Below, piece after piece: positions 40,025 through 42,365 of a stretch of 42,365 nucleotides of DNA (positions within the stretch are counted from its first letter, which is position 1; every line of letters begins with the position of its first letter). Where the stretch lies: the NCBI GenBank assembly GCA_016177615.1, contig JACOUX010000032.1, forward strand, positions 1-42,365, read 5' to 3'. Both the position numbers and the translations under genes were made by a program. This DNA is from Candidatus Woesearchaeota archaeon (GTDB lineage Archaea; Nanobdellota; Nanobdellia; Woesearchaeales; GW2011-AR4). The notes beneath the pieces were generated by a model. It was not told where the DNA came from and ran no database searches. It saw nothing but the letters and a program-made list of their open reading frames with translations.

Positions 40025-40861
40025 ATGGACGAAGAAAAACACTTTAAAAAGCTGAATGAATATTTTGCAAAATCCGAATTTGCATATGATTTTATCCTGT
40101 GGGGTGCCAAGCATTTTGGTTTCTACCCGAAAAACAGGAAAGTCTCGGAAAAGGAAGCTCAAATGCTGATGCAGGACAAGATTGGCGAAAAGCTAAGGCT
40201 CTTAGGATCGAATAACGTGCTTGACGCGGGCTGCGGCCAGGGCGTTGTCTCGGCATATTTGGCAAAAAAATACGGCTGCAGGATAACAGGAATAACAAAG
40301 GTTCCGTTTGAAATTCCAAAAGCAAATCAGCTTGCGGCAAATATGGGTGTCGGCAGCAAGACAAAGTATTATCTGATGGATTACTCCAAAACTTCATTCA
40401 AAGATAGCGCTTTTGACAGGATATACACTATTGAAACATTATGCCACTCAACCAGTCTTGAAAGGACTCTGCGCGAGTTTTTCAGGGTTTTGGGGAAAGG
40501 CGGCAGGATTGCAATGTTCGAGTACAACATAGCGGAAAATGACAAGCTAACAGGTTATGAAATTTGGATAATAAATAAAGTGATTGAATCAACTGCCTCT
40601 CCAAGCCTTCGGAAATTCGCCCCCGGAAAATTCGAGATGCTGATTAAAAAGTCCGGCTTTAAAAACATCAAGGCAGAGGATATAACCGAAAACTTTGAGC
40701 CGTCGTTAAACAGGCTAAGGAAATTCTCTCAATTTCCATATTTCTTCGTCAGGCTTTTCAGGCTCCAGAAATATGCCCCAAACCTGGCCATTGCCGTTGA
40801 ATTCCATAAGCTGGTTAAAAAAGGCCTCATAAAGTATTTCATATTTACGGCTGAGAAATGA
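40025..40861 (+). CDS. SAM-dependent methyltransferase (sterol/tocopherol C-methyltransferase-like)
   Basis: 278 residues. Motif I reads V-L-D-A-G-C-G-Q-G-V-V-S (about 62-73), followed by G-I-T-K-V-P-F-E-I and F-D-R-I-Y-T-I-E-T-L-C-H-S. The order V-L-D-x-G-C-G ... G-I-x ... E-x-x-x-H matches the SMT/cyclopropane-type group that methylates lipids or small molecules. The N-terminal K-H-F-K-K-L-N-E-Y-F-A-K-S also fits. The start is 9 nt after nnrD. The acceptor is unknown. Confidence 0.83.
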   Translation: MDEEKHFKKLNEYFAKSEFAYDFILWGAKHFGFYPKNRKVSEKEAQMLMQDKIGEKLRLLGSNNVLDAGCGQGVVSAYLAKKYGCRITGITKVPFEIPKANQLAANMGVGSKTKYYLMDYSKTSFKDSAFDRIYTIETLCHSTSLERTLREFFRVLGKGGRIAMFEYNIAENDKLTGYEIWIINKVIESTASPSLRKFAPGKFEMLIKKSGFKNIKAEDITENFEPSLNRLRKFSQFPYFFVRLFRLQKYAPNLAIAVEFHKLVKKGLIKYFIFTAEK

Positions 40862-40862
40862 G

Positions 40863-41273
40863 TCATTCCTGGACGTATTCTGTCCCAAGGGCCATGCAAA
40901 GCTCTGCCTTTTTCAGCTCTTTGCCGATATATGCAATATGGTCTGGAACAGTAAACCATTTCTTGTTATTTTCTTCATCAAACTTGAACATGGCAACATA
41001 GATGTCTTGTGCTCTGGTGCCCCTGAATTCCTTCAGGATCGTGTGCTTATAATCACAGACCGCAACGCCGATCTCATGAGTGTCCCAGTATATCCTTATC
41101 AAGGTGTAGCAGCCGTTGTCATTCCTGTGGTCTTTATAATCATCATACGGCTTTGCCCTTATGATCTCAAAATCATCTGCAATTTTCTTGTCCTTGACCC
41201 ATGCTGGCTTGTCGATTGGCATTTTTAAGATGATGAATTCTAATTTATTTAAAATATTTTTGGTTTCGCTCAC
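40863..41273 (-). CDS. DUF4346-like protein
   Basis: 136 residues. The C-terminal D-H-I-A-Y-I-G-K-E-L-K-K-A-E-L-C-M-A-L-G-T-E-Y-V-Q matches the end of the DUF4346 domain (D-H-A-A-Y-L-G-R-E-L-x-K-A-E), found alone or beside methanopterin or thymidylate enzymes in archaea. The middle (Y-T-L-I-R-I-Y-W-D, I-G-V-A-V-C-D-Y) is beta-rich. It follows the UPF0175 gene by 15 nt on the same strand, a position a toxin might hold, but nothing in it looks toxin-like. The function is unknown. Confidence 0.6.
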   Translation of the reverse strand: MSETKNILNKLEFIILKMPIDKPAWVKDKKIADDFEIIRAKPYDDYKDHRNDNGCYTLIRIYWDTHEIGVAVCDYKHTILKEFRGTRAQDIYVAMFKFDEENNKKWFTVPDHIAYIGKELKKAELCMALGTEYVQE

Positions 41274-41288
41274 GTTTTTCTACTTTTT

Positions 41289-41594
41289 TTAAGCAAGCAA
41301 TTCCAATCCTTCCCTGTACTCTGAAATCGTTTCGCTTGATTTTATTCCGGCTTTTGCGGCTTCCTGCATCATCTCGGCTACAGTTATCCCGACTTCTTCA
41401 GCCGCTTTGTCTATAGAGCATCTTCCAGTCCTGTAAATTTCCAGAAATTTCTGTATCAAGAACTGCTTCCTTCCCAGAATTACCAGCTCTTTAAGCGCCT
41501 TTGTTTTGTCTACTCTTTCTTCCCTGGCTGTATCCTCGACCATTTTAATAATTTCCTCCTCCAGACGCGCGCCTAAAAATAATATTTCGCTCAT
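41289..41594 (-). CDS. UPF0175-family antitoxin-like protein
   Basis: 101 residues. The N-terminal part F-L-G-A-R-L-E-E-E-I-I-K-M-V-E-D-T-A and the helix-turn-helix R-C-S-I-D-K-A-A-E-E-V-G-I-T-V-A-E-M place it in UPF0175, like the gene at 24634. Its ATG overlaps the stop of a truncated PIN fragment (41591-41689), so the original layout here was toxin piece then antitoxin. With the neighbouring toxin copies damaged it may be an orphan antitoxin. Confidence 0.8.
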   Translation of the reverse strand: MSEILFLGARLEEEIIKMVEDTAREERVDKTKALKELVILGRKQFLIQKFLEIYRTGRCSIDKAAEEVGITVAEMMQEAAKAGIKSSETISEYREGLELLA

Positions 41595-41689
41595 TTTAAG
41601 TCCTCGATTTTCTTATCTGAAGCCAGCCTACCAACAAGCAAGGCATCTGGAAGCATCTTTTCTTTTCCTTTTTCTGCTTCATTAAACAT
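41591..41689 (-). pseudogene. 5'-truncated PIN toxin fragment
   Basis: 32 residues from ATG 41689 (M-F-N-E-A-E-K-G-K-E-K-M-L-P-D and L-V-G-R-L-A-S-D-K-K-I), then three foreign residues and TGA. Bases 41606-41688 are identical over 83 nt to 41991-42073 inside the longer PIN gene. It lacks the first PIN acidic residue. The stop overlaps the UPF0175 ATG, keeping translational coupling. It is a remnant of a tandem duplication of the toxin gene. Confidence 0.75.
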
Positions 41690-41830
41690 AAAAAGCAAAC
41701 ATTTATATACTATTATTTGAAATATTCTAAAAATTATGTTTAAAAATATATTTAATAATATTAAAAATACTATTATTTGGAAAAAATCCTCAATTGGATG
41801 AAAAAAATTTCAATAAAATGAAAAAATGGT
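41690..41830. repeat. 141-nt exact direct repeat, copy 1
   Basis: Identical to 42225-42365, offset 535 nt. It is AT-rich and holds on the plus strand a TATA-like ATTTATATA (41701-41709) about 30 nt before an ATG (41736) that opens a short frame M-F-K-N-I-F-N-N-I. The PIN gene at 41790-42173 ends inside this copy. Confidence 0.92.
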
Positions 41831-42173
41831 GGTTATTAACTAATGCGGCTTTTCTTCCCTGCAGGTTGTCTGTAGCCACTATCCTGTTTTTTTCTTTAAT
41901 CACTGCTGCGATAGTTGAAGCCTCGCCGCCGCCCATGTTGAAATCTGCCATAAGCTTGCTTTTTAATTTGACATCGCTCTTGATAATAGAGATTTTCTTA
42001 TCTGAAGCCAGCCTACCAACAAGCAAGGCATCTGGAAGCATCTTTTCTTTTCCTTTTTCTGCTTCATTAAACACATCTTCAGTAATAATGATGTTGTTGA
42101 GGCTAGTCAGCGTCTCAAGCACTGTTGCTTTTGCTAAAAGCACTATACTGCAGGTATCCATGATCATATTCAT
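41790..42173 (-). CDS. PIN-domain toxin with altered C-terminus
   Basis: 127 residues. M-D-T-C-S-I-V-L-L-A-K carries the first acidic residue, E-D-V-F-N-E-A-E the second, G-G-G-E-A-S-T-I-A-A-V the third and A-T-D-N-L-Q-G-R-K-A the fourth, so the RNase centre of a VapC/DUF3368-like PIN looks complete. The expected last strand and helix after G-R-K-A are replaced by N-N-H-H-F-F-I-L-L-K-F-F, encoded up to and inside the 141-nt repeat. The gene therefore seems cut at its 3' end by the repeat. It may still be active. Confidence 0.7.
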   Translation of the reverse strand: MNMIMDTCSIVLLAKATVLETLTSLNNIIITEDVFNEAEKGKEKMLPDALLVGRLASDKKISIIKSDVKLKSKLMADFNMGGGEASTIAAVIKEKNRIVATDNLQGRKAALVNNHHFFILLKFFSSN

Positions 42174-42224
42174 TAAATGATATTAAATATTGTTAAATAT
42201 ATAAATCTTTCTATTACTTTCCCA

Positions 42225-42365
42225 AAAAAGCAAACATTTATATACTATTATTTGAAATATTCTAAAAATTATGTTTAAAAATATATTTAATAATATTAAA
42301 AATACTATTATTTGGAAAAAATCCTCAATTGGATGAAAAAAATTTCAATAAAATGAAAAAATGGT
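42225..42365. repeat. 141-nt exact direct repeat, copy 2, at the window edge
   Basis: Identical to 41690-41830 and cut off by the window end, so its true length is not known. It stands 51 nt upstream of the PIN start. Ending exactly in a repeat is typical of a contig end where an assembler could not pass a duplication. Confidence 0.92.

Noticed and set aside
40863-41273. DUF4346-like protein as the toxin of the UPF0175 gene
   Set aside because: It has no PIN or other RNase motif, and its C-terminal signature points to DUF4346. The truncated PIN fragment upstream is the better former partner.

Overview
This window comes from an archaeon with AT-rich DNA. The archaeal assignment rests on two PurP-type purine enzymes, a TrmB regulator, a prefoldin alpha subunit, the ribosomal cluster L7Ae-S28e-L24e followed by nucleoside diphosphate kinase, an EF-2 with the diphthamide histidine context, Taw3 of wyosine synthesis, an A24 prepilin peptidase, TATA boxes 24-30 nt upstream of many start codons (leaderless transcripts), and two intron-containing tRNA genes. 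Small genes, many unknown secreted proteins and toxin-antitoxin debris suggest a DPANN-type lineage (for example Woesearchaeota-like), but the lineage cannot be fixed from this sequence alone.

Layout. 1-3.1 kb: a partial lipoprotein, TrmB, a retropepsin-like protease and a RimK-type ligase. 3.1-17 kb: a loose purine district holding purA, purP, a second purP, guaA (broken), purF and purD, mixed with secreted proteins, a TumE-like toxin-antitoxin cassette, an AbrB/PhoU regulator and an amino-acid-kinase protein. 16.8-19.2 kb: a membrane protein, 5-formyl-THF cyclo-ligase, a methyltransferase, then tRNA-Gly and tRNA-Val, both with introns. 19.2-25.4 kb: scpA, PRPP synthetase, prefoldin alpha, taw3, an AlkD-like repair protein, a decayed hicB and an intact UPF0175/DUF3368 pair. 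25.4-30.1 kb: EF-2, an unknown HExxH protein and the ndk-L24e-S28e-L7Ae operon. 30.3-36.7 kb: unknown and secreted proteins, an A24 peptidase, a structured intergenic region, two HIT proteins lacking the catalytic His, a pilin-like protein, a stand-alone NFACT-R protein and a YkgJ-type protein. 36.7-42.4 kb: the two NAD(P)HX repair genes separated by an insertion, a methyltransferase, a DUF4346-like protein and a duplicated, damaged PIN/UPF0175 region ending in an exact 141-nt repeat.

How the genes fit. PRPP synthetase feeds PurF, PurD follows, PurP formylates AICAR, and PurA and GuaA branch IMP (via XMP) to AMP and GMP. The cyclo-ligase belongs to folate one-carbon metabolism. Ndk supplies triphosphates.

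Most unusual points. (1) Two accessory cassettes are each bounded on the far side by a diverged partial copy of the neighbouring housekeeping gene: the guaA 3' end and the nnrD 5' end. (2) tRNA-Gly carries a 22-nt intron in the T loop with a clear bulge-helix-bulge. (3) guaA has lost about 70 nt between two short direct repeats. (4) Several small genes are broken at homopolymer runs.
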